A stretch of 64,000 nucleotides of DNA from Martensiomyces pterosporus. Taxonomy: Eukaryota; Kickxellomycota; Kickxellomycetes; Kickxellales; Kickxellaceae. The notes beneath the pieces are model-generated. The model was not told the DNA's origin and did not search any database. It saw nothing but the letters and a program-made list of their open reading frames with translations. The translations under genes and the position numbers were made by a program. The stretch lies in contig MU603930.1 of NCBI GenBank assembly GCA_025201845.1, forward strand, positions 166,310 to 230,309, read 5' to 3'. Positions 1-8,993 of this stretch are shown piece by piece. Position 1 is the stretch's first letter; each line of letters begins with the position of its first letter.

Positions 1-167
1 TGGCCCTTGTATGTCTGCACTAGGCTCCCTGTTTTGGCGTTGCAGAGCCGGATCATTTTGTCCTGACCGCCTGTTATGACATAGCTGCCTGATGCGTCAA
101 AGATGGCTGCGTTGACGGAGCCTACATGGTAGCTTAGCCGCTGCTGCTTGCGTGGTGGAAGGGCCAT
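1..167 (-). CDS. WDR83: WD40 repeat protein, WDR83/MORG1-like (5' end only)
   Basis: The reverse strand starts at an ATG at 167 and stays open to the window edge, giving about 55 N-terminal residues. After a basic leader (RKQQR) comes one WD40 blade with GSVNAAIFD, GSYVITGGQDKMIRLCNAKTG and a closing QTYKG. The order of leader and first blade, and the blade wording, resemble the start of WDR83/MORG1, a scaffold found with MAPK modules and spliceosomal complexes. Seen: one WD40 repeat. Inferred: the WDR83 assignment, since other WD40 proteins can look alike over one blade. The gene is cut by the window. It is divergent from the MT-A70 gene, with 251 bp between the two ATGs, so they probably share a promoter region. 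Confidence 0.65.
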   Translation of the reverse strand, partial: MALPPRKQQRLSYHVGSVNAAIFDASGSYVITGGQDKMIRLCNAKTGSLVQTYKG

Positions 168-418
168 TAGTGAAGGGAGATTATTAGCGAATACTGAGGA
201 AACCAGAGACAAGCCGAGTGGCCCCTCTTGTCCCCCAAGCTGGCGCAAAGGCATTATTCGGATCACTATCTCCCCAGCGGCTCGCTGTGATTGGGTCTTT
301 TGGCTATAGCGTAAACAGACCAAACAAAACCAAAGCTGCCTTCCTTGCAGCTCTGCCCTCCACTTTTCTCTTCGTATCTGTGTCTTCCTGTTCAATTTAT
401 ACACATCGGCATTCGCAA

Positions 419-1627
419 ATGTGGGAGGATCAGATTTACTACGAGGACGACGAGTCGGCGATGGCTGCGTACCTGGACGCAGTAGGTAAAGGGTCTGATG
501 GCGACGACAACGACGACGACGACTTTGAGCCGACCCCGCAGTCCGGGCGTCGTATAGCGGGCAAGCCCAAGAAGCGCGGACAGAACACCAAAAAGCCAGG
601 TACACACAAGGTATCCGCATCGTCCCGGTCGCGCAAGGCCTCTCGGTCCACCTCGGTGTCGCGGTCTCCAAGTCCTGCACCCCTTCAACCAGGCAGGAAG
701 GCAGAGGAGGGCGTGGAGGAGCACATTGACATAGATGGCGACGACGACGACAAGCTGTCTTTCGTCCAGTCTGCGTCAACGGCTGTTCCGACACCCGACA
801 TTGCCAAGCTCAAAGTATCGGAGAGCAGCAACGGCAGCCCGCAGCCAGCCACCGACTCGGCCGCAATGGACGTGGACAGCCCGCAGCCAGCAGTGCAGGC
901 ACTCCGTGAGCGCGAGCAGAGGATCCGGTCGCGCATGCTCATCCTTGAGCTGGAGATCTCTGAGCTGGAAAAGAAATGCGGGATAGAGGGTGCGACAGAA
1001 GCGCAAAGCAAAACGACCGAGGTCGATCTGGAGGAGTTCAAGGCGCCCGAGTGGTCGGTGCCCATCCGCGCCAATGTGATGAACTTTGAGTGGGAAAAGC
1101 TGGCAAAGGCGTGCCAATTTGACGTGATCTTGATGGACCCGCCATGGCAGCTGGCCTCGCAGGCGCCCACGCGCGGCGTGGCCATCGCATACCAGCAGCT
1201 GCCCGACGTCTGCATCGAGTCCCTTCCGATCCACCTGCTGCAGACCAGCGGGTTCGTGTTCATATGGGTAATCAACAACAAGTACACCAAGGCATTCCAG
1301 CTGATGAAGCAATGGGGGTACACGTATGTGGATGATATCACCTGGGTCAAGCAAACGGTCAACCGCCGCATGGCCAAGGGGCATGGATACTATCTGCAGC
1401 ACGCCAAGGAGACCTGCTTGGTTGGGAAGAAAGGCGCTGATCCACCGAACCTGCAGAAATCCGTTGCCTCCGATGTCATCTTCTCGGAGCGCCGCGGCCA
1501 GAGCCAGAAGCCCGAGGAGCTCTACGAGATCATCGAGCAGCTCATCCCAGGCGGCCGGTACCTGGAAATCTTTGGGCGCAAAAACAACCTGCGCGATTAC
1601 TGGGTGACCGTTGGCAACGAGCTATGA
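419..1627 (+). CDS. MT-A70 family adenine-N6 methyltransferase (MTA1/METTL3-like)
   Basis: A 402-residue SAM-dependent N6-adenine methyltransferase. The N-terminal half is low complexity: a DDDDDF acidic run, basic KPKKRG/SRSRKASRS stretches that look like nuclear localisation signals, then a short helix (about 160-190, ALREREQRIRSRM...ISELEKK) likely to form a coiled coil. The C-terminal half is the MT-A70 fold, with catalytic DPPW at 240-243, then GFVFIWVINNKY, YYLQHAKETCLVGKKG, and RYLEIFGRKNNLRDYW as the ribose-binding end. No CCCH zinc fingers are visible, unlike METTL3. The frame is open further upstream to 218 but has no earlier in-frame ATG, so 419 is the start. Substrate cannot be read from sequence. 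METTL3-type enzymes modify mRNA, while MTA1-type enzymes of ciliates and early-diverging fungi modify DNA at ApT. Missing zinc fingers favour the MTA1 side (inference). Confidence 0.88.
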   Translation: MWEDQIYYEDDESAMAAYLDAVGKGSDGDDNDDDDFEPTPQSGRRIAGKPKKRGQNTKKPGTHKVSASSRSRKASRSTSVSRSPSPAPLQPGRKAEEGVEEHIDIDGDDDDKLSFVQSASTAVPTPDIAKLKVSESSNGSPQPATDSAAMDVDSPQPAVQALREREQRIRSRMLILELEISELEKKCGIEGATEAQSKTTEVDLEEFKAPEWSVPIRANVMNFEWEKLAKACQFDVILMDPPWQLASQAPTRGVAIAYQQLPDVCIESLPIHLLQTSGFVFIWVINNKYTKAFQLMKQWGYTYVDDITWVKQTVNRRMAKGHGYYLQHAKETCLVGKKGADPPNLQKSVASDVIFSERRGQSQKPEELYEIIEQLIPGGRYLEIFGRKNNLRDYWVTVGNEL

Positions 1628-1934
1628 TGCCACCGCTTTTACCGGTCACCACTTGCGAGTGTCTTCAGCGCCAGTGCGAATTCCGATGTCAATGTCAATG
1701 TCAATAACAATAGCAATAGCAGCCACTTACACACAGACCAAACGGCGCATGCCATGCTGTTTTGGATTGTTTGTTTTATTACAGCCGACGACTATACTAC
1801 TCCAACTGACAAATACCCTTCGGTATGGGCGGCGGACCTAGTCGCTACCTGCCTAGTCAATAAAACCAAACAAAGAAAGTCAGCCCTGATGTGCATCATC
1901 CGACAAATCGCTGGAATCAACGCAAGCCGTAGGC
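1628..1934. other. Convergent intergenic region with overlapping 3' ends
   Basis: This lies between the stop of the MT-A70 gene and the stop of RPL22. A forward AATAAA is at 1859-1864, and a reverse-strand AATAAA is at 1775-1780 (TTTATT on the plus strand). Each signal lies beyond the other, so the two mRNAs probably overlap tail to tail by roughly 80-100 bases. No coding sequence is evident. Confidence 0.5.
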
Positions 1935-2312
1935 TTACTCCTCGTCCTCGTCGTCAGACTCCTCCTCCTGGTTGGAGATGTTGAAGTACTTGAGGGTGTA
2001 GGTGTCCTTCTGGGTCGAGACAACACGGAGCCAGTCACGGAGGTTGTTCTTCTTCAGGAACTTCTTGGTAAGGTACTTGAGGTAGCGCTTGGAGAACTCG
2101 ATCTTGGCCTCAACAACAATGCTGCTGTCACCGTTGCGGGTGATGGTGACGGCCTCACCGAGGTTGTTGGTGCGTCCCTGGACCTTAACGCGGTCGTGGA
2201 GGAACTTCTCGAACGCGGCAACGTCAAAGATCTTGTCGTTGGCGGGGGCCGAGACGTCGATGACAAAGCGGTGGCTGGGGCGCTTGGCCTTGGTGGTCTT
2301 CTGGGCGGGCAT
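1935..2312 (-). CDS. RPL22: 60S ribosomal protein eL22
   Basis: A 125-residue protein matching eL22 over its whole length: basic start MPAQKTTKAKRP, then FVIDVSAPANDKIFD, a central GRTNNLGEAVTITR, the RNA-binding FSKRYLKYLTKKFLKKNNLR, and DWLRVVSTQKDTYTLKYFNI ending in an acidic EEESDDEDEE tail typical of the family. It sits on the surface of the large ribosomal subunit near the polypeptide exit. The ATG at 2312 gives the normal family length. The frame runs two codons further upstream without an ATG. No intron interrupts the CDS, which is unusual for a fungal ribosomal protein gene. Upstream at 2470-2480 is an RRPE-like GAAAAATTTTG shared with the RPL8 promoter. Confidence 0.97.
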   Translation of the reverse strand: MPAQKTTKAKRPSHRFVIDVSAPANDKIFDVAAFEKFLHDRVKVQGRTNNLGEAVTITRNGDSSIVVEAKIEFSKRYLKYLTKKFLKKNNLRDWLRVVSTQKDTYTLKYFNISNQEEESDDEDEE

Positions 2313-2755
2313 TTTCAAGGGTTGGGCTGAAGTGAATTAAGTCTGATGTCTCTACCTAGGTCTTCAGGAAAAAGAAGAAAGTGCAGGAAAAAGGGGTGTC
2401 CCACACATGGCTGCCGCCTGGCCTCGCGCTAAATACAAAAGCGAAGGCTGCAGGCTGCAGGCAAAGCGAGAAAAATTTTGGCTGGCAGCGAAAGCGGGAG
2501 GCGCAGAGCCCGCCCACGCCTACATCATACACATCACGTGGAGTGTGTAGGGTATGATCTGGCCGATCAGGGCGTCCTGATCTATTGGTAAACAGCGCAC
2601 AGAGCACAGCTATTGTTGATGGTAGCTGCAGAGATAGTGCAGTGTCGTCATCAAAACGACAGCGCAGCACAGCACAGCAGTCTCCTTTGCCTTCCATCTG
2701 CTTTTCTATTCAGCGCTTATTTCTCTCCTGCTATTTTTCTGTTGACTATGCCCGA
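2313..2755. promoter_or_regulatory. Divergent promoter region RPL22 / membrane protein gene
   Basis: The 443 bp between two divergent starts carry an RRPE-like GAAAAATTTTG (2470-2480) and an E-box CACGTG (2535-2540). The E-box is of the type bound by Cbf1-like bHLH factors. Both calls are motif matches by eye. No other coding potential is seen. Confidence 0.45.
2470..2480 (+). promoter_or_regulatory. RRPE-like element in the RPL22 promoter
   Basis: The sequence GAAAAATTTTG matches the core of the RRPE element known from yeast ribosome-biogenesis promoters. It lies about 160 bp upstream of the RPL22 ATG. The same 11-mer occurs upstream of RPL8 at 16937-16947. I saw no other copy in the window. 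Confidence 0.5.
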
Positions 2756-4348
2756 ATGGATGGCGGTGACTCCAACGCACAGGATGGCGTCCAACACGCA
2801 GGCCACTCGATCGACCCAAACCTCGTCATGACGCTCATATACTTCCTGACCATAGCCGCAGTGGGCATTGGAACGGCCGTGTACTTCCATGTGATGGCGC
2901 GCATAAAAGAGCCCGAGACGCACCTAATGGAGCGGATGACCACGCAGAGAGAGGTCCAGCACCTTATTGACAACCTATCCAGCCAATTCCACAACTTCTG
3001 CCGCTTGCCACTGCGCTGGCGGGCAATGAAGCCCTACCACGCACACCATGTGTTTTCGTGGATGTTCATCATCACTCTCACTGCCTCTGTTGTGGTCCTG
3101 GCTGTGGCGCTCTCGCTGGGCCTGCCACAGGTCGTTCGTATCAGCACGTTTTCCTACATCGCTTCGCTCAACGCGCTGTTTATGACACGCCAGCACCTGT
3201 ACTATGTTCGGCGCACGCACCTGACGTACGACGCTGCGCACTACCTTGTTCTGGACACGACAAAGTTCCGGCAGTTTGATGTGTCCGTATTCAATCTGAT
3301 GCAGATAGGCATCTTGGTTTTGGAGTTCCTCCAGCTGCTCTCGTTCCCGATACGCGATTTGCTCCAGTCGATTGACCTTGCGAAGAGCGGTGGATCAGAG
3401 CACGCTGAAACGGCGGACTTCATCGTCGGAGTTGTAACTATGTTTGCAAACCTCAGCAGCAAGTTTTACAAGATTCAGTTCTGGTTCCTCGTGGCAGTCA
3501 TTGTGTGCATTTCCATGGTCGCGGCGGCAATCCACACACACAACTCATGGCAGCCGCATCGCCCCATTGCATTGTACTGGGTCAAGTACCTGCTGCCGAT
3601 GGCCAACCTGTTCTACCTGCCAATGCTGGTGATGCTCATTGGGTCGGCATCATGTCTGTCGAAGCTCGGGACAGAGGAGGATAAGAGCGCATCTACGGGG
3701 CTGCTACGCTGCAACGACCCGTCGATCAGCAAGCCACTGTACCTCGGCGTCACCATGGCCGCATATACAACGGCATATGTGATACTGACCACATTTGTCA
3801 CGTCGTTTGACAGAATCCCCATTCGCGGCGAGATCCATTACAGGTCGCAAGGCGTGGCGTTTCTGAAGAACATGGGCATGCTCCTGTCGATCGACTTTTT
3901 GCTCGTCGCCAACTCATACCGCCACATCCGTAGCATCCTCTCGCTGGTCATCATCATTGCCATGGCGTGCTTCAATATCAGCACGCACCCATGCTTTGTC
4001 GACCAGATCAACTTTTGGCGCACATATGGACTGTGCTGCATTCTCTGGGTTGCCCTCATCGTCACTATGGCTACGAACGAGACCAATACGTTGACGAGGT
4101 TTGGAATCAGCGGTATTTCAACGGCTATCACGATTGGCGTCGTTGTGCTCTTTGTGCTCTTTGTCATCGTAAGGTACGTCACTCAGCAGCAGGCAGGCAC
4201 TGGCAGCGAAGGGGGCGAGAGGTCGGAGGAGAGAGACGCACTGATGAACAACAACAAGAGCCAAGAGGAAAATGGACTCGAGATGCGAGATGCCTCTAGA
4301 ATAGCGCGGGATCTGGCCGCTCCCAGCCCAGCATACACTGGTGCCTAG
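2756..4348 (+). CDS. Polytopic membrane protein of unknown function
   Basis: A 530-residue protein I do not recognise. About 11 hydrophobic segments are visible, starting with LVMTLIYFLTIAAVGIGTAV near residue 22. They continue with FSWMFIITLTASVVVLAVAL (about 100), a cluster in the middle, and STAITIGVVVLFVLFVIVRY near 460. The first loop (EPETHLMERMTTQREVQHL...FCRLPLRWR) is long, charged and probably cytosolic. The C-terminal 60 residues are hydrophilic and acidic (GSEGGERSEERDAL). No transporter signature, GPCR DRY motif or catalytic motif stands out. The ATG at 2756 is the first in frame. An ATG at 2748 in another frame overlaps it and could reduce initiation. It is divergent from RPL22. 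Confidence 0.75.
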   Translation: MDGGDSNAQDGVQHAGHSIDPNLVMTLIYFLTIAAVGIGTAVYFHVMARIKEPETHLMERMTTQREVQHLIDNLSSQFHNFCRLPLRWRAMKPYHAHHVFSWMFIITLTASVVVLAVALSLGLPQVVRISTFSYIASLNALFMTRQHLYYVRRTHLTYDAAHYLVLDTTKFRQFDVSVFNLMQIGILVLEFLQLLSFPIRDLLQSIDLAKSGGSEHAETADFIVGVVTMFANLSSKFYKIQFWFLVAVIVCISMVAAAIHTHNSWQPHRPIALYWVKYLLPMANLFYLPMLVMLIGSASCLSKLGTEEDKSASTGLLRCNDPSISKPLYLGVTMAAYTTAYVILTTFVTSFDRIPIRGEIHYRSQGVAFLKNMGMLLSIDFLLVANSYRHIRSILSLVIIIAMACFNISTHPCFVDQINFWRTYGLCCILWVALIVTMATNETNTLTRFGISGISTAITIGVVVLFVLFVIVRYVTQQQAGTGSEGGERSEERDALMNNNKSQEENGLEMRDASRIARDLAAPSPAYTGA

Positions 4349-4636
4349 AGCCATGGCTCTTGTGTATCCTGGCCATAACCGCTTGCTTCTTTTGACTTTG
4401 ATACTCAGCCTTTTTTTCTATTTGCATCGTGCGCACGACTAGAGCGACACCCACATCCACACCACACACCCGCTGCCATTTGTTCGTATTTGTGCATGAA
4501 AATAATTCCGCGACCGAGCGCCACCCTGCTGTTAAAGGTATGCAGAGAAAGATATCCCGTATGAAGATGAGGTGAAGGTGTAGTGACATAGAACTGCTAT
4601 GACCACAGCACATACCTTGCATTGGTGTAGAGATAC

Positions 4637-5026
4637 ATGGCGACGAGGCGGAATAAGCACAACAGCAGGCAGCAGCATGTAAAAGGCAGCAGCAATAAAG
4701 ATAGCGGACCGGGCTCAGAGAAAATCACAGATAGTGGTCCCACCTCTGAAAAGGATGGCCGCCTCTTCCTCAATCTGTTCGTCAAACCAGGCGCACAGTC
4801 ATCCGAAGTAACAGGCGTTGAGCAAGACGCAGTGCATCTGCGAATAGCCGCCGCGCCTCGAGACGGCGAGGCCAACAAGGAAGCCGTTGACTTTGTGGCC
4901 AGGACACTCAAGGTTCCCAGATCCGCCGTGCAGCTTGTAGCAGGACACAAGTCGCGCAACAAGGTGGTGCAGCTGCCACAAGGGCTGACGGCCGACCATG
5001 TTCTTGATATTTTGCGCAAAGGCTGA
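4637..5026 (+). CDS. UPF0235/DUF167 (YggU-like) protein
   Basis: A 129-residue protein with a Ser/Asn/Lys-rich leader of about 45 residues followed by a complete DUF167 domain. Its conserved core is visible in LFLNLFVKPGAQSSEV, VHLRIAAAPRDGEANKEAV, LKVPRSAVQLVAGHKSRNK and the final helix. Family members are small alpha/beta proteins from bacteria (YggU) to man (C15orf40). Their function is not established. The leader has no obvious presequence pattern: it is basic at first and then acidic. It lies 288 bp downstream of the orphan membrane protein on the same strand, with no sign of functional coupling. Confidence 0.9.
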   Translation: MATRRNKHNSRQQHVKGSSNKDSGPGSEKITDSGPTSEKDGRLFLNLFVKPGAQSSEVTGVEQDAVHLRIAAAPRDGEANKEAVDFVARTLKVPRSAVQLVAGHKSRNKVVQLPQGLTADHVLDILRKG

Positions 5027-5907
5027 ATGAGTTGCTATGCCTCTTGGCTTGCTTTTGGTGCTAGGATAAAGCAGGAAAAAGAGACGCTGGGTTTCATTCA
5101 ACAACGCTGCGTAATTGACACATCTACAAAACGTAAATGTGTTATACGGCAGAATACTTGGCTGCGCACGCTTGTATAGCGGATAGATCAGGCGGATGAA
5201 ATCACATGAGGTGAGAGTTGAAGGAGGGTGTACCAATAGCTAGCATGAGCAAAACATAAGCCAGCGTATATCTAGAGACAGTGCGCGTTTCCATTTACGC
5301 TGGGCATCCATTCCATCATGGCTACGTGCTCGTCCACCGCCATTGTAACTGCACTGTGTTCCCCCTCGCTGCTTCTTGTCCATTTTTTACGTTCAACTTT
5401 CAATGGAGAAAACACATTTACGTCGAAAAAAGCTGAAAACCCGAGCATGTGTGAGTACTATTACTATCCAGCCACACTCCCCTTCATCGTTTATTAGCAA
5501 ATAGGTCGACGAGTGAATAGAATATTACACCGCCACATACATCAATGCCGCCATGTGTGGTCGTTATTCCCTACATATGTAGATGCATATATGTGGCAAA
5601 AGAAGGAAAGAAAAAGATGGGTGGATTTGGGGAGCGAAAAATGGCGGTGGTGGCAGTGGCTCCTGGCGGAAAGGAATTGCAATGGATTTATTTGGACACC
5701 ATATTTCAGGTCATTGGAGAGCACGCACCATGCTAACACCGCATTGCTTTCTCTAATAGCCTACGTTCCAGCTCTTCTTCGCTTGCTAATATACAACGCA
5801 CATTTGCTCTCCTTGTCCAGCAACCCCCCAGCTAGGAGCACCACATATCTTTGCAACAAGTGTCTGTGCTGCCATTTACAGAAGCGCCAAAGCAACGCAT
5901 TTATACA
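5027..5907. other. Intergenic region upstream of the MFS gene
   Basis: About 880 bp of AT-richer DNA between the DUF167 stop and the MFS transporter ATG. Only short unsupported ORFs occur on either strand. It probably holds the DUF167 3' UTR and the transporter promoter. I see no TATAAA close to the expected start and no repeat structure. Confidence 0.4.
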
Positions 5908-7950
5908 ATGGCGATATTCAGCCGCCAGGCCATCATCCATGTCCTCCATGGCCCACCTCCAAGGGCAGAGCCGCAGTCAGCCAACCCATTCCCTTCCGAC
6001 AGCTCGACACAATGCACCGAGCCAGACGTAGACAGGGTGACAGGAATAAGCGAAATGCCAGCAATGGTCGAAGTCTACGGAGACGACGGGCAATCTTATT
6101 CTGCTAGTGTGACAGACAACGACGACACTATTACCATTGACAACCAGTACTACATATACCGGCAAGGTCGCATGTACAGGCGTTCGGCTGGCTGTGATGG
6201 CCGATACGACGATAGGCGGCGACAGCACAGGCGGCGACGACAGCAGCAGCAGCAGCAAAGGAGCAGAGTGCCACGCATCAGCTTGCCGCGATGGATGCAT
6301 CTGCCATGGAGACGCATTTCACTGGACGACGAGGGACCGCTGCCTGGGTGGATATCGTACACAATAGTGCTGGCACTCTCTGTGTCGTATTTCCTGGCCT
6401 TTCTGGACCAAACTATCCTATCTACACTGACGCCGCGCGTGGCAAACGACCAAGAGGAGCTGTTCCAAACATCCTGGGTCACAGCATCCTACCTTGCTTC
6501 TCTGAATGCGTTTATGCTGCTTTATGGCAAGGTGGCTGAGATATTTGGCCCGCTGCCGGTTCTGATCATCGGACTGGCCGTGTTCCTGTGTGGATCCGCC
6601 CTCACTGCTGCCTCGACCACCATGGTGTGGCTGATTCTTGCGCGTGCGCTGGCGGGACTCGGAGCGGCAGGGATTATATCCACAACGCAGATCATCACGG
6701 CCGAGATGGGGCCCTGGCATGAGCGCGGGCAGTACATGGGCATACTGGGAGCCGTGTTTGGGCTGAGCACTACGATCGGTCCCCTGGTGGGCGGCCTCGT
6801 GGCGGATAACTGGACATGGCGGATATCATTCTATGTCAACGTGCCGCTGGTATGCGTGACGCTGGCCGTCATCCTGCTGCTTTTGCGTATAACTGCGCGG
6901 CCTATGCCGTTTTCGGAGAAGATCGGAAGAGTGGACTTCTTTGGCGCGCTGATGCTGGTTACTGGGCTGATGCTCCTTCTTCTCGGGCTCAACTGGGGCG
7001 GGCGCGTGTACCCATGGGTCTCTCCCGTGGTCATTATCTGCATCAGCGTGGGGCTCCTGTTTCTGGGCGTGTTTGCCTTTGTCGAGAGCAAGCTGGCGCT
7101 GGAGCCCATCATCGATCCCAGGCTGTTCCGCGTCCGCAATGTGGCGCTGATCATACCCACGGAGATATGCGTGGGCGCGGTGTTCTTCAACATGATATTC
7201 AATCTGCCCGTGTACTACTCGTTCACACAGAACAGCAGTGCGTCGCAATCGGGCGTGCACATGGTGCCCATTGCCTGCGGTGTGATAGTTTTCTCCATTG
7301 TTTCTGGCTGGCTCATTGCCATGTTCAGCATATACCGGCTGGTGGCATGGGCGGGCACTGTGGCGCTGACTTTGGGCACTGGACTGCTCTGTCTCTTTGA
7401 TGCACACATTAGCACTGCTGCGCAAGTGCCCATCCTCGTCCTCCTCGGCTCCGGCATTGGGTGCTGCACGCAGGCGCTCCTGCTTACAGCGCAGGCATCT
7501 GTGCGGCAGACCGATCTGGCCATAACCACCGCATTTGCCACGTTCTCGCAGATGATGGGTGGAATAATGGGGCTGGCGTTCGGCGGGATTGTGTCGGAGA
7601 GCAGCACCAAGCACTACCTGGACAGGCTGATTGATGCCACACCCAAGTATGCATCCGACATACTCAGGGCGCAAAACAATGCCAATGAGATATGGACCAT
7701 GGACGTGCCCCGCGAGGTCCAGCAAAGCATCATTGCGGCATATGCCAAGGGGCTGCAGCACAACTTCATCCTGTTCACCTGTCTGGCTGCCATCACCATG
7801 GTGTTCACAGCCTTCCTGCAGCAGGTGCCACTGCCAAAATCGTCGCCAGCTGGTGCACTGCACCCTGTAGGGCAGCATCCGGCTCCGTCGCCACAGCGGA
7901 ACGGGATTGAGCTGGATCGGCTGGAATATGAGGACGAGCTGCCATGGTAG
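5908..7950 (+). CDS. MFS multidrug transporter, DHA2 (14-TM) type
   Basis: A 680-residue proton-coupled exporter of the major facilitator superfamily. The first 145 residues are cytosolic and low complexity, ending in a striking Arg/Gln block (RRRQHRRRRQQQQQQRSR). The MFS core follows: TM1 with FLDQTILSTLTPRVA, the loop motif GKVAEIFGPLP, RALAGLGAAGIISTTQIITA, and the antiporter motif C GLSTTIGPLVGG followed by WTWRISFYVNVP. That combination is the hallmark of DHA2/14-spanner drug:H+ antiporters such as Sge1, Vba and Fnx1 relatives. Its substrate cannot be predicted. The ATG at 5908 is the first in frame. The C-terminus is short and hydrophilic. Confidence 0.93.
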   Translation: MAIFSRQAIIHVLHGPPPRAEPQSANPFPSDSSTQCTEPDVDRVTGISEMPAMVEVYGDDGQSYSASVTDNDDTITIDNQYYIYRQGRMYRRSAGCDGRYDDRRRQHRRRRQQQQQQRSRVPRISLPRWMHLPWRRISLDDEGPLPGWISYTIVLALSVSYFLAFLDQTILSTLTPRVANDQEELFQTSWVTASYLASLNAFMLLYGKVAEIFGPLPVLIIGLAVFLCGSALTAASTTMVWLILARALAGLGAAGIISTTQIITAEMGPWHERGQYMGILGAVFGLSTTIGPLVGGLVADNWTWRISFYVNVPLVCVTLAVILLLLRITARPMPFSEKIGRVDFFGALMLVTGLMLLLLGLNWGGRVYPWVSPVVIICISVGLLFLGVFAFVESKLALEPIIDPRLFRVRNVALIIPTEICVGAVFFNMIFNLPVYYSFTQNSSASQSGVHMVPIACGVIVFSIVSGWLIAMFSIYRLVAWAGTVALTLGTGLLCLFDAHISTAAQVPILVLLGSGIGCCTQALLLTAQASVRQTDLAITTAFATFSQMMGGIMGLAFGGIVSESSTKHYLDRLIDATPKYASDILRAQNNANEIWTMDVPREVQQSIIAAYAKGLQHNFILFTCLAAITMVFTAFLQQVPLPKSSPAGALHPVGQHPAPSPQRNGIELDRLEYEDELPW

Positions 7951-8468
7951 TCTCTACACATGCAATCGCCATTTTTATCACTGTCTTTGTGTGCGCTCGC
8001 TGCTTTCGCTTTGGTTGGAATAACAGCAGCTCTTTCCATTTGGCCGCCGCATGTGAGTTCCGATATGCCCACGCATGGAGAAAAGCGATTGGCGCCGCCG
8101 AGCCACTTTCGAGATCCTCTGTCTGAGCCAGCAACTGATCGAGTCAGAAGATCCAGCCAACAGGTAGAGAAAAACCTCGGGTACACGGCAAATCGTCATC
8201 TGTCAAGAGAGTGAGCAGAGCGGGCCACCTGACCAGCAAAAAGCTGGTGCGAGCAAAGGCCAAGCGGGCGGCGGGGCTGTGTGGAAAGGAGATGAGGCTT
8301 GGTGACGCTGGAGGCTACTGCTCTCCTCTCTCCCCTTGCGTCTTTTTTCCTACTATTTACCCCACCCCGCACGCCCCCACAAAATACGTTGCTCTACCGT
8401 CTGCCCTTCTCTGCTACTCTTGTTTGCTTGTCGACTCGCACCACATACTACTTTCCTTAGCGCCTAGT
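7951..8468. other. Intergenic region between MFS gene and coiled-coil gene
   Basis: About 520 bp. The last 150 bp before the downstream ATG are pyrimidine-rich (CTCTCCTCTCTCCCC, TTTTTTCCTACTATTTACC), as expected for a promoter or 5' UTR. No supported gene. Confidence 0.4.
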
Positions 8469-8822
8469 ATGAATATTGTCTCTACGCCTGTGGCAGACAC
8501 CGCCGCCACGCCCGCCCCTCCCTCCCCAGGGAAGACCACTGCTCGTGTATATGCAAACAAGGACGAGGTGGCAGCGCGGCTGAAGCGGTACCGGCAGCAC
8601 TACACAGCTGAGGTGAACAGCCAGCTAGAGCGCATCAGCGATATTACGCGCGCACTTGAAAACGTGGCCAAAACGCAGGGACTCGGAGACGCTAGTCAGC
8701 AGAGGGCCAATGAAATGCTCTTGTGCTCGTTGAACGACGCACAGGCACAGTTGCGCGAGGCACTGCTGACCAAGGAGCGCCTGGACCTGGAGATTGCATC
8801 TTGGCTGACTAACACGTGCTAA
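8469..8822 (+). CDS. Small coiled-coil protein, unknown
   Basis: A 117-residue protein. The first 30 residues are Ala/Pro/Thr-rich (VADTAATPAPPSPGKTT). Residues 35-112 look like two helices with heptad-like spacing: DEVAARLKRYRQHY...LERISDITRALENVA, then a short break at GLGDASQQ, then ANEMLLCSLNDAQAQLREALLTKERLDLEIASWL. Two antiparallel helices of this size are common in small subunits of tethering, kinetochore or BLOC-type complexes, but no family signature lets me choose. The start is the first in-frame ATG after a pyrimidine-rich leader. Confidence 0.65.
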   Translation: MNIVSTPVADTAATPAPPSPGKTTARVYANKDEVAARLKRYRQHYTAEVNSQLERISDITRALENVAKTQGLGDASQQRANEMLLCSLNDAQAQLREALLTKERLDLEIASWLTNTC

Positions 8823-8993
8823 AATAGCCTGTATACTGGGTGTGGTGCATCCCTGGCTGTCGCTGTTCTGCACTAGCATAGACTCTCTATGGCTGCTTGT
8901 CTGGCAGCGATGCTTCAAATACATATCTTGTACTTTTAAAATGCTCTATGAAAAGCACTGGTAGAAGGGATATGCATTGCACGCTGGCTTGAT

